Of a stretch of DNA of 33,457 nucleotides, positions 7,749-15,127 are shown piece after piece. The notes beneath the pieces were generated by a model. That model did not search any database. It was not told the DNA's origin and saw nothing but the letters and a program-made list of their open reading frames with translations. The DNA is from Oligoflexia bacterium (GTDB lineage Bacteria; Bdellovibrionota; Bacteriovoracia; Bacteriovoracales; Bacteriovoracaceae): the NCBI GenBank assembly GCA_015232015.1, contig JADGAM010000028.1:1-33457 (forward strand), in the 5' to 3' direction. Position numbers and translations under genes: made by a program. Each line of letters starts with the position of its first letter. Within the stretch, counting starts at the first letter, position 1.

Positions 7749-9071
7749 TTGCAGACTATGATAAACACAAATGAAAGAATCAAGAATTTATTTCTGCCTA
7801 AACATATTTTAATGCAAGATTATCTGTATCGATCTAAGGCCATATCACTTATGTACATATTGCTATTATACTTTTTATTGGCCGCTATTGTATTTATAGT
7901 ATTATTATTTTTTGCCCCAACATTTTTAACTAGAGGAATAATACAATTTCAAATTTATTCTCTAATGCTTGTCTCCTGTATTTCTTTGATCTTCTTAAAA
8001 AATGGAAATTTTTCTTTATCATCTAACTTGATCTTAATAAACGTTTTGTTAATCCTAATTGTTGGTCTTTTTGGAAAGTCTAACCCTACTGATTGTAAAT
8101 TGTTTGTGACGAATATTTATTACATGATGAGTGTAATATTTTTTTCATCACTTTTTGGTTCCAGAACTATAATAACATTTATGTCAGTGACTCTTTTTAT
8201 TTGTAATATTATTTTTTATATTGTTACTTTAAAATATTTTCCATCAGATTTTATTCCAACTGCTAAATTGTCAATATTAATGGGTGAAGTTTGTATCACA
8301 TTGATTACCATTATTGCTTTTGTTATTTTAAATATTTCAGAAGGTGCTATCAAAATGGTGAATTTTGAGATTAAAAAAAATCAAGAGTTAAATAGTAATT
8401 TAAAATTAATAAATGAATTTAGAACTCGTGAATATAAAAAAGTTAAGGAAAAACAAGAAAAACTTAATAATGAAATTCTTTCGGCCCATAATGGCCTTGA
8501 ACAAATGATTCGAAATACAGAAGATCAAAGTAAAAAATTCAATCAAGTGGCCGATGATATGCTTGCTCAAACAAAAGAAGGAATGAATATCATAGAGAAA
8601 ATGGTCAGCTCATTATCTAATATTGAAAAAACCAACATTGATTTAAATAAAATAAATTTTTTATTAAGAGAAATTATTACAAAAACTGCAATGATTGATG
8701 ATATTGTATTTGAAACTAAAATTTTATCTTTTAACGCTTCAATCGAGGCGGCCCATGCTGGTAATAATGGTAATGGATTTGCCGTTGTAGCATCAGAGGT
8801 TGGGAATCTGGCCAAAATGAGTGGAGACACTTCATCGGTAATCGCAGCTTTGTTAGAGGGTGGCCAACAACATGTTGAAGAAATAATTTTAAATATAAAA
8901 AAACAAGTATTGGAAGCTAAAAAAGTTGGGACTGATTCTTCAAAAAAATTTTCCGAAACTATGAACCAAGTTCAAAGATTATTCCAACAAATGCAGATAG
9001 TGAAGGATTCGGTAGTATCACAGCAAAAAATAATTAATAATCATTTGAACGTAATGAGAATTAACATTTAG
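7749..9071 (+). CDS. Methyl-accepting chemotaxis protein with multi-TM sensor region
   Basis: 440 residues from TTG at 7749, chosen because AAGGAG ends five bases before it; an ATG three codons later is the alternative. The first 200 residues hold about six hydrophobic segments (near 32-56, 68-84, 92-108, 121-137, 139-160, 175-195) and no large periplasmic sensor loop. A charged coiled coil follows, then the MCP signalling region with its hairpin tip at about 328-358: NASIEAAHAGNNGNGFAVVA, SEVGNLAKMS. I see no HAMP domain. It should bind CheA/CheW and signal to the flagellar motor or another Che pathway; a membrane-embedded sensor suggests detection of a membrane-linked cue or membrane energy state (inference). 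Confidence 0.9.
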   Translation: MQTMINTNERIKNLFLPKHILMQDYLYRSKAISLMYILLLYFLLAAIVFIVLLFFAPTFLTRGIIQFQIYSLMLVSCISLIFLKNGNFSLSSNLILINVLLILIVGLFGKSNPTDCKLFVTNIYYMMSVIFFSSLFGSRTIITFMSVTLFICNIIFYIVTLKYFPSDFIPTAKLSILMGEVCITLITIIAFVILNISEGAIKMVNFEIKKNQELNSNLKLINEFRTREYKKVKEKQEKLNNEILSAHNGLEQMIRNTEDQSKKFNQVADDMLAQTKEGMNIIEKMVSSLSNIEKTNIDLNKINFLLREIITKTAMIDDIVFETKILSFNASIEAAHAGNNGNGFAVVASEVGNLAKMSGDTSSVIAALLEGGQQHVEEIILNIKKQVLEAKKVGTDSSKKFSETMNQVQRLFQQMQIVKDSVVSQQKIINNHLNVMRINI

Positions 9072-9095
9072 ATTAATCAAAGAAGTATGGCATTA

Positions 9096-9275
9096 GGGCC
9101 TGTGAAATAATAAGTTGAACATTTTAGCGCCAAGATTTAGGTCAGGTTGAGCTGCGACGACTAAGCAAAACCGCAGGTTTACCAGAGGTAAATCGAGGAT
9201 TTTGCGAAGAAGAAGCAGTTCAAGATGGCCCAAAGATTGGATGCCAAAATGTTCAACTTATTATTTCACAGGCCC
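9096..9275. mobile_element. MITE-like palindromic element (about 180 bp)
   Basis: The ends form a perfect terminal inverted repeat of 30 bp (31 counting the outer A/T): left 9095-9125 begins AGGGCCTGTGAAATAATAAG, right 9246-9276 is its exact complement. TTA flanks both sides (9093-9095 and 9276-9278), a possible 3-bp target duplication. The inner 115 bp also pair: aligning the left arm with the complement of the right arm I find about 36 of 55 positions identical, so nearly the whole element is one hairpin centred near 9185. It contains no gene, is richer in G+C than its surroundings and lies 24 bp after the chemoreceptor stop. Confidence 0.85.
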
Positions 9276-9418
9276 TTAGGGTAAACATAGATCAAATACC
9301 AAATGAAATATTGTTCACTTTAGTTTTATCATTTATGGTTTTATATTCTTTAGGTTACTATTCATGTCTTTAAGATAAATTAAATAAAAAATATTATTTG
9401 AAAAATACTAAATATTAT

Positions 9419-10630
9419 ATGAAAAATATTAGAATGATCTTTTTATTTTTTTTGTTATTAACGATTAGTAATGAAATGCTTTATTCTCAAGAAACTGCAA
9501 TTAATTATAAAACAGATGATACTCCTCCTGTACTAATCAATATCTATCATAATCGAGTGCTTGATGATTTAGTCATCATTAAAATGAGTGGACTTGATCA
9601 AGATTCTCAATTATCACCTCTAGAAGTAAAACGAAGATTGGAAACTACTGGTCTCTTTTCTCAGGTAGTAGTCAACAAAAGAAATAATATTGTTGATATA
9701 ATTGTGGATGAAAAAAGTAATTGGATGATTATTCCATATCTTTATTCCGATGGTAATTCGACTGTTTATGGGGTGGCCGGAGGAATGTTAGCAGCTTTAG
9801 GGCAAAATAATAGAATTTTGGGAAGATATCAATTTGGCAAAGATAATCGAGAGGCGGCACTTTTGTTACGAGATGAATATTTCCGCAATACATTTTGGGC
9901 CTTAGGCATAGGTTATGATTATGAAGATTCATTTCACAAAATATATTATGATCGCAAAACTTTTGAAAAAAGACATAAATCATATCAAGGGTTATGCCCT
10001 AAAGTAGGGTATCACCTGGATCCATATTTTTATGTTGAGGCCAATGGCTGTTGGGAAAAACATAAATTTGAAAATTATGAAAAAGTATCTTTAGAAGGAA
10101 CTCAAGTATCTAATAAAATAAGTGGAATATGGAGTAACTTCTACCTACGAGAAGGATTGGCCAGAGGTAAATCCTTAAGAGTTTATTATGAAACTAGTAA
10201 TTCTTATAGTGATTTTCATTTTTATAAAATGGGAGCATTTTCAGAAGTCAGTCTTTTTTTGAAAAATGATCTTAATTGGATTTTACGTTCAAACGCAGAG
10301 ATGGGGAGTTCCTTAGCATTCTATCAATTGTTTGAATCAAGTGCTGCTAAATTGAGAGGTTTTAATGAGCAACAATTTAGAGATAAATATTATATCTCAA
10401 TACAAAATGATTTTTTTCTTTCATCATTACATTTATGGAAAATCATAGTAAGACCACTACTTTTTCTTGATGGTGCTTATTTTCAAAAAGGATTACGTCT
10501 AGGAGTTGGGCCTGGATTTCATATATATTTTAAAACTATTGCTATGCCTGCTTTACAATTTTGGGCCGCATATGGAATTAATCCCAATGGATTAACCATT
10601 TCTCTTTCTCTCGGTCTCAATTTTAAATAA
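9419..10630 (+). CDS. Small Omp85-like outer-membrane protein with single POTRA
   Basis: About 403 residues. The ATG at 9419 gives a clean signal peptide (MKNIRMIFLFFLLLTISNEM, cleaved near YSQ); a TTG seven codons upstream is possible. I see no good ribosome site for either. Residues 35-100 look like one POTRA domain (IIKMSGLDQDSQLSPLEVKR, RLETTGLFSQVVV, IVDIIVDEK). The rest alternates aromatic and polar residues as in a beta-barrel. LRGFNEQQFRDKYY near residue 312 matches the Omp85 L6-loop VRG(F/Y) motif, and the C-terminus ISLSLGLNFK is a plausible last strand. It may insert or secrete a partner protein, but the partner is unknown. Gene-end hairpin not evident. Confidence 0.7.
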   Translation: MKNIRMIFLFFLLLTISNEMLYSQETAINYKTDDTPPVLINIYHNRVLDDLVIIKMSGLDQDSQLSPLEVKRRLETTGLFSQVVVNKRNNIVDIIVDEKSNWMIIPYLYSDGNSTVYGVAGGMLAALGQNNRILGRYQFGKDNREAALLLRDEYFRNTFWALGIGYDYEDSFHKIYYDRKTFEKRHKSYQGLCPKVGYHLDPYFYVEANGCWEKHKFENYEKVSLEGTQVSNKISGIWSNFYLREGLARGKSLRVYYETSNSYSDFHFYKMGAFSEVSLFLKNDLNWILRSNAEMGSSLAFYQLFESSAAKLRGFNEQQFRDKYYISIQNDFFLSSLHLWKIIVRPLLFLDGAYFQKGLRLGVGPGFHIYFKTIAMPALQFWAAYGINPNGLTISLSLGLNFK

Positions 10631-10742
10631 TGTTTTGGTCCTTAAATTTGGACTTCTCTATTCACCGTAATTTTAAAATTGACTAAATTTATATTTTCTT
10701 ATTATAGAATATAGTTACAAATATTTTTTGCGGAGGTATACA

Positions 10743-11021
10743 ATGAAAATATTTTTTCTTATAATCCTCATGATTGTTATTTCTCTTTCAGTTTTTGCTC
10801 GTGATCCATTTTTATCAATGTCTGATGAAATTAATCCTGATGAAATTAATCCTTTAGAAAATTTAAATTTAGTCGAAACGTATGATTACGATCAGATTCA
10901 ATGCAATGATATTTTTAATAAAGTTCGCTGCATGAGAATTTTTGATTGTAATTGGAATCCAAGATTCAAGCGTTGTGTAGATCGTAGTGATAGACATGAT
11001 AGATATATATATGAAATGTGA
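10743..11021 (+). CDS. Small secreted protein with four cysteines, unknown function
   Basis: 92 residues. I choose the ATG at 10743 because GGAGG lies six bases upstream. Residues 1-19 are a signal peptide ending VFA. The mature part is acidic at first, with DEINPDEINP from an exact 15-bp tandem duplication (10824-10838, 10839-10853), and basic at the end. C54, C63, C69 and C78 could form two disulfides in the periplasm or outside. I do not recognise the family. It ends ten bases before the convergent Hsp20 gene. Confidence 0.65.
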   Translation: MKIFFLIILMIVISLSVFARDPFLSMSDEINPDEINPLENLNLVETYDYDQIQCNDIFNKVRCMRIFDCNWNPRFKRCVDRSDRHDRYIYEM

Positions 11022-11031
11022 AATATGAAAT

Positions 11032-11433
11032 TCATTGAATATTAATAATTCGAGGTCTGGCCTTCTCTTCCTTAGGTAAAATTAAGGTTAAAACACCTTC
11101 TTCCATCTTTGCTTGGATTTTGTCTTTATCAATAGATTCACTTAAATTAAAATTTCGCTCATAATTGCCAATATTATATTCACTATAGATGGCATGCATA
11201 TCTTTATAGTTCTCTGGATTAATTTTACCACTAATACTTAGTACCTCATTCTCTAAATTAATCTTTACATTGCTTTTGCTTACACCAGGCATATCCACAA
11301 CCATAGTAATCACGTCTTTATTCTCATATATATCAACATCTGGTGCATATACTTTATAGGTATGCGTTTTTTCCTTTTTATCAATTTCTTTTAATTCAGT
11401 TTTCCCCCTAGTAATTAATTCTGGATTATCCAT
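11032..11433 (-). CDS. Small heat-shock protein, Hsp20 family
   Basis: 133 residues. The alpha-crystallin domain covers about 28-125: DVDIYENKDVITMVVDMPGV, then KSNVKINLENEVLSISGK, YERNFNLSESIDKDKIQAKM and EEGVLTLILPK. The C-terminal RIINIQ supplies the I-x-I oligomerisation motif. The N-terminal arm is short (about 27 residues). GGAG lies seven bases before the ATG. It follows a second Hsp20 gene by 74 bp on the same strand, so the pair is probably one ATP-independent chaperone operon. I did not find a CIRCE element or a clear heat-shock promoter. Confidence 0.92.
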   Translation of the reverse strand: MDNPELITRGKTELKEIDKKEKTHTYKVYAPDVDIYENKDVITMVVDMPGVSKSNVKINLENEVLSISGKINPENYKDMHAIYSEYNIGNYERNFNLSESIDKDKIQAKMEEGVLTLILPKEEKARPRIINIQ

Positions 11434-11498
11434 ATTTGACTCCTGTTGTTTTTTTCAGTTGCTAAAATATTTTTATCATTTTTATCATTAGCATTGAA

Positions 11499-11526
11499 GT
11501 ATTGAAATTACTGTATTGAAATTACT
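11499..11526. repeat. Exact 14-bp tandem duplication at the end of the upstream Hsp20 gene
   Basis: gtattgaaattact occurs at 11499-11512 and 11513-11526. On the minus strand the first copy read encodes the terminal VISIQ of the chaperone and the junction creates its TAA stop; the second copy is untranslated. Confidence 0.85.
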
Positions 11527-11915
11527 TTTGTTTTTTCAGATTCTGCTTTATTCATTAATAGTGTCAAAACTCCATCTTCTATGCTTGCTTTAACTGTATC
11601 TTGATTTATTCTATAAGGAAGCTTAAATTGTCTATTAAAGCTACCACTTTTTCTTTCCCTCCGATGATAATGACAATTTTTTTCATGTATAATATTTCGT
11701 TCTCCAGAAATCATTATATTATCACCTTGAAGTTTAATATTAATATTTTTTTTGTCTATTGAAGGAATTTCTGTTTTAATAATCAAGACTTCATCTTTTT
11801 CAAAAATATTAATCGCAGGAAAAATTCCTCTTGAAAAAGTACTTTTTGAATCACTTGAACTACTATACATTTGGTCAAGTTCTCTCTGCAAATCATAAAT
11901 TGTTTCCCAAAACAT
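11508..11915 (-). CDS. Small heat-shock protein, Hsp20 family (first of pair)
   Basis: 135 residues from the ATG at 11915, which has GGAGG five bases upstream; a TTG four codons earlier overlaps that site and is rejected. The alpha-crystallin domain (about 36-130) shows NIFEKDEVLIIKTEIPSIDK, NINIKLQGDNIMISGER, SFNRQFKLPYRINQDTVKA and SIEDGVLTLLM. The tail KVISIQ has the I-x-I motif. The N-terminal MFWETIYDLQRELDQMY is typical of bacterial Hsp20. The two proteins are clearly diverged paralogues and could co-assemble (inference). Confidence 0.92.
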   Translation of the reverse strand: MFWETIYDLQRELDQMYSSSSDSKSTFSRGIFPAINIFEKDEVLIIKTEIPSIDKKNINIKLQGDNIMISGERNIIHEKNCHYHRRERKSGSFNRQFKLPYRINQDTVKASIEDGVLTLLMNKAESEKTKVISIQ

Positions 11916-12133
11916 TTGGACCTCCAATTATAAATTGTTAAATATATTTAAATTATCTAGAGCTATCATAAATAACTCATAAAATTCAAAAGAATGTTTT
12001 TATAAATTAGAGAAACCCAATATATATAAAAAAATAAATACACTTTTATAAGGATTATAATTAAAGTAACTTTAAATTTTTCAGTCAGTAAATCGTCATT
12101 TATTAAAATTCATTTTAACCAACAGAGGTCTTT

Positions 12134-13789
12134 ATGGAAAAAAAACATCCTAAAAATTGCAATTTCAAAATGTTATTATTGCTGTTGTCTGTGTTATTAT
12201 TGCCATTATCAAATACATATTCATTCACAGTAGATTCAAACATCAAAACAACTGCTTTAGTGAACACAGATACTAACGAAATAAAAACATTCTTAACTAG
12301 ATTTCATCAAAATCCAAATAAAGTCATAAAAGAAAAAATAATTAAACGCAATTCTAAAGGTGATATCATAGCAGATAGAAATTTAACTGATGAGCAAATA
12401 TACACGTTATCGAAAATTAAATATGAATTTCGTAATCGCCTTATTGAAAAAAAAATGAATAGAAAACAAAATTCCATAAATACCTTTCCTGAATTTAATA
12501 GTATTAATTCTGCTTATCTTGACGATGATTTAGTTGATAATATCGTTTACAATCGTGCGTCTATTGTAAGAAATATTTTTGATATTGATAAAACAAATCT
12601 TACTAAGGCCCAGTTAGAAGTTCAACCATGGTCTGATGATTATTGGCCTTTTTATAAAGGGGTATTAGCTTTTCGTTATGCAGATCCAAATTTAGAAAGT
12701 GTTGAGGAGGATGATAAAGCATGGGAAAATTATCACAAAAATTTTTTAAAAAATCCCACAAGTAATTATATAAGCAGTGGAAAGATTGACCTATTATCAC
12801 CTGCTGAGAAGTATGATCTCTTAGTAGGCGATGACGAAAAATTCTCAATGACCAAATTGATGTGGGAGGAAGGAGAAGAATATTACAAAAGCAGTGGTAA
12901 AGTTGAAACATGGATGGGCATATGTCATGGTTGGGCGGTTGCAAGCTTTATGTCACCTCGTCCATTAAATCCAGTTACCGTAAACTCTTTCAATAACAAA
13001 TACAAGATCACCTTCTATCCTTCAGATATAAAGGCCCTATACTCACTTTTCTGGGCCAATTCAAATTACCCTCAATATTTAATTGGAGGACGTTGTGGAC
13101 TTAAAGAAAAAGATAAAGAAATAAAAAGAGATTCAACTAGTGGACGTATATTAGATCCAGAGTGTTTTGATACTAATCCTGGAACTTGGCATATGAGTGT
13201 AGTGAACCAATTAGGAGTATCAAAAAAGAGTTTTATTATAGATGCTGCTTATGATTATGAAGTATGGAATCAACCAATGATATCGTATGAGTATACTTAT
13301 TTTAATCCTGAAAACTTTGAAAACTATAATGATGCTAAAAGTGCCACTATTCTATTAAAAGAATATACAAAAGACAAATTTAAAAGCTTTCGCTCTGTTA
13401 ATGCAGAATATGTAGTAGGAATAAAAATGAAAATCACTTACGGATCTGAGACTACTCCACATCACTTAAATGATAGTCCTACCTTAGATTCTTTAATTAC
13501 CGCTTCTTACATCTATGATTTAGAATTAGATAAAGATGGTAAAATAATAGGTGGAGAATGGTACAATGATTCTCATCCTGATTTTCTATGGACTCCAGAT
13601 GGTGAAGTTAAACCCTATATTATACTAGACAAAATGATTTCAAATAAATGGAATCCACTCACTGAATCTTTACCTGCAAATTGGGCAGAATATGCAAAAA
13701 AGGCAAGTCAATTTAAAATACCTTTAGGACGGATTATATTTGCTTTGAATGCCGCTTCTAGGAATGAAAAAAATTACTTTGAAGAATAA
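12134..13789 (+). CDS. Secreted transglutaminase-elicitor-like protein
   Basis: 551 residues with a signal peptide (about 10-30, LLLLLSVLLLPLSNTYS). The central region holds GICHGWAVASFMSPRP with a likely nucleophile C264, GTWHMSVVNQLG with H353, and KSFIIDAAYDYEVWNQP with D370, in the Cys-His-Asp order of a papain/transglutaminase fold. The pattern resembles the Phytophthora GP42 transglutaminase elicitor family, which also has bacterial members; I am recalling that family, not matching it by search. The N-terminal 140 residues are Lys/Asn-rich and may be a prodomain. It could crosslink or deamidate proteins in the envelope or in prey. AGAGG precedes the ATG. Confidence 0.65.
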   Translation: MEKKHPKNCNFKMLLLLLSVLLLPLSNTYSFTVDSNIKTTALVNTDTNEIKTFLTRFHQNPNKVIKEKIIKRNSKGDIIADRNLTDEQIYTLSKIKYEFRNRLIEKKMNRKQNSINTFPEFNSINSAYLDDDLVDNIVYNRASIVRNIFDIDKTNLTKAQLEVQPWSDDYWPFYKGVLAFRYADPNLESVEEDDKAWENYHKNFLKNPTSNYISSGKIDLLSPAEKYDLLVGDDEKFSMTKLMWEEGEEYYKSSGKVETWMGICHGWAVASFMSPRPLNPVTVNSFNNKYKITFYPSDIKALYSLFWANSNYPQYLIGGRCGLKEKDKEIKRDSTSGRILDPECFDTNPGTWHMSVVNQLGVSKKSFIIDAAYDYEVWNQPMISYEYTYFNPENFENYNDAKSATILLKEYTKDKFKSFRSVNAEYVVGIKMKITYGSETTPHHLNDSPTLDSLITASYIYDLELDKDGKIIGGEWYNDSHPDFLWTPDGEVKPYIILDKMISNKWNPLTESLPANWAEYAKKASQFKIPLGRIIFALNAASRNEKNYFEE

Positions 13790-14094
13790 AAGTGTATGAA
13801 TTAATGAACGTTATTTCATTATTCATTTGGTATATATTCATTCATTCTATGTTACTTTCACCAACAAAAATAATTATAAACAAAATTAATTTAAGATAAT
13901 AAAAAACATGAAGCTAAAGAAAATACATGTTAAATGAGTTATCTAAATTTAATCTTAATATCAAATATATAAAATTAATTGTAATCGTAATTGTAATTGT
14001 AATTGTAATTGTAATTGTAATTGTAATTGTAATTATAAGTTAAAAAATATTATACATAATAAGCAATAAGCATACTTTTAACCAAGGAGCATAT
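13790..14094. other. Intergenic region with hexanucleotide repeat and LysR leader
   Basis: 305 bp without a gene. It is almost pure AT and holds a (GTAATT)n array at 13977-14034 and then the ribosome site of the LysR gene at 14084-14089. No terminator hairpin with a T-run is obvious after the transglutaminase-like gene. Confidence 0.6.
13977..14034 (+). repeat. Hexanucleotide simple repeat (GTAATT), eight perfect units
   Basis: One variant unit GTAATC (13981-13986) is followed by eight perfect GTAATT units (13987-14034). The array ends 60 bp before the start of a LysR-type regulator, so changes in unit number would move upstream promoter or operator elements in 6-bp steps. Confidence 0.95.
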
Positions 14095-15060
14095 ATAAAA
14101 AAAAATTTAAATTGGAATTGGATTTATTATTTTTACGAGGTAGCAAGGTATTCTTCCATGAAAGAAGCATCTAAAGTTCTAGATATTTCTTTACCCACAA
14201 TCAGTGAACAAATTAAACAACTTGAGAATGAAATCAATATTAAATTGTTCACTCGTTCAGTTAGAAAATTAGATTTAACTAATGAAGGGCAATCTCTCTA
14301 TTCAATAGTCAAAGAGATGTTTAAATATGAACCTAAAATATTAGAAAATATATCTTCTGACTCAAACGGAGGAACTCCTGTGAAAATAGGCATTCAAGAA
14401 GGTATTACTTTAGAGTATAGTTCTAACTTGATTTATCAATATTGGAATAAATATATTCACTATGGAACCATATGCTCTGAAAGAATATTTGTCTTAGATG
14501 AACTTATTCTCGGTATTTTAAAAGGTGTTTTTGATTGGGGAATTAGTTGGGAATTTTCTAGTAACTCTAGAATTGATTCTTTAAAAATTGGTTCTGCTGA
14601 AATATGGTTTTGCTGTTCTGAAAATATCTTTAATATTTTCAAAGACAAGAAAAACATAATTAAGCATATTCCTTTCGCGGTAAATTCCTATGATACCTTG
14701 TTAAATGAAAAAATCTTAGATCATTTTACAATTAATCATTGTATTCCTAATGAACTCATCGAAATTGATCAAAAAGAATTATGTTTGGATTTAATTCAAA
14801 AAGATCGTTGTGTTTCTATATTAACAGAGCAAGCAATTAGAAAATTAAATCCTAATAGTAATATCAAATGGTTTTGCATTGAAAAACCAATTTTATTAGA
14901 CTTCAACATTTTATGGTTAAAAGGTAGAGATAAAACTTTGGTAATTAAAAAATTGCTAGAATTATGTAAGGAAGGATTTGTAAATGAAAATCACGACACT
15001 TACTTGCAATTAAAAGTTATAGATATTCCAGGTGAAATGTTGCTTAAGTCGATCTCTTAA
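14095..15060 (+). CDS. LysR-type transcriptional regulator (NhaR-like N-terminus), apparent AUA start
   Basis: 321 residues if read from ATA at 14095. The winged helix-turn-helix is complete only in this extended frame: NLNWNWIYYFYEVARYSSMK, EASKVLDISLPTISEQIKQL, then ENEINIKLFTRSVRKLDLT. The frame upstream is open to a TAA at 14041 and contains no ATG, GTG or TTG; the first ATG (14158) would delete the first DNA-binding helix. AAGGAG (14084-14089) lies five bases before the ATA. The NLNW...YYF.EVAR pattern resembles NhaR-type regulators. The ligand domain (about 105-315) is diverged and its effector cannot be told. Either AUA is used, the gene is weakly expressed or decayed, or the base is a sequence error. 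Confidence 0.8.
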   Translation: MKKNLNWNWIYYFYEVARYSSMKEASKVLDISLPTISEQIKQLENEINIKLFTRSVRKLDLTNEGQSLYSIVKEMFKYEPKILENISSDSNGGTPVKIGIQEGITLEYSSNLIYQYWNKYIHYGTICSERIFVLDELILGILKGVFDWGISWEFSSNSRIDSLKIGSAEIWFCCSENIFNIFKDKKNIIKHIPFAVNSYDTLLNEKILDHFTINHCIPNELIEIDQKELCLDLIQKDRCVSILTEQAIRKLNPNSNIKWFCIEKPILLDFNILWLKGRDKTLVIKKLLELCKEGFVNENHDTYLQLKVIDIPGEMLLKSIS

Positions 15061-15127
15061 TAAATGCTATTTTACGATTAAATCAGATTATCTAAAGTTT
15101 ACATCAGGCCATATACCATAGAAAATT

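Noticed and set aside
12603..12944. Minus-strand open frame at 12603-12944
   Set aside because: It is antisense to the transglutaminase-like gene, rich in His/Pro/Cys as expected from a reversed AT-rich frame.
13977..14034. Regular repeats that might suggest a CRISPR array
   Set aside because: Six-base units without spacers are a simple sequence repeat; no cas gene is nearby.
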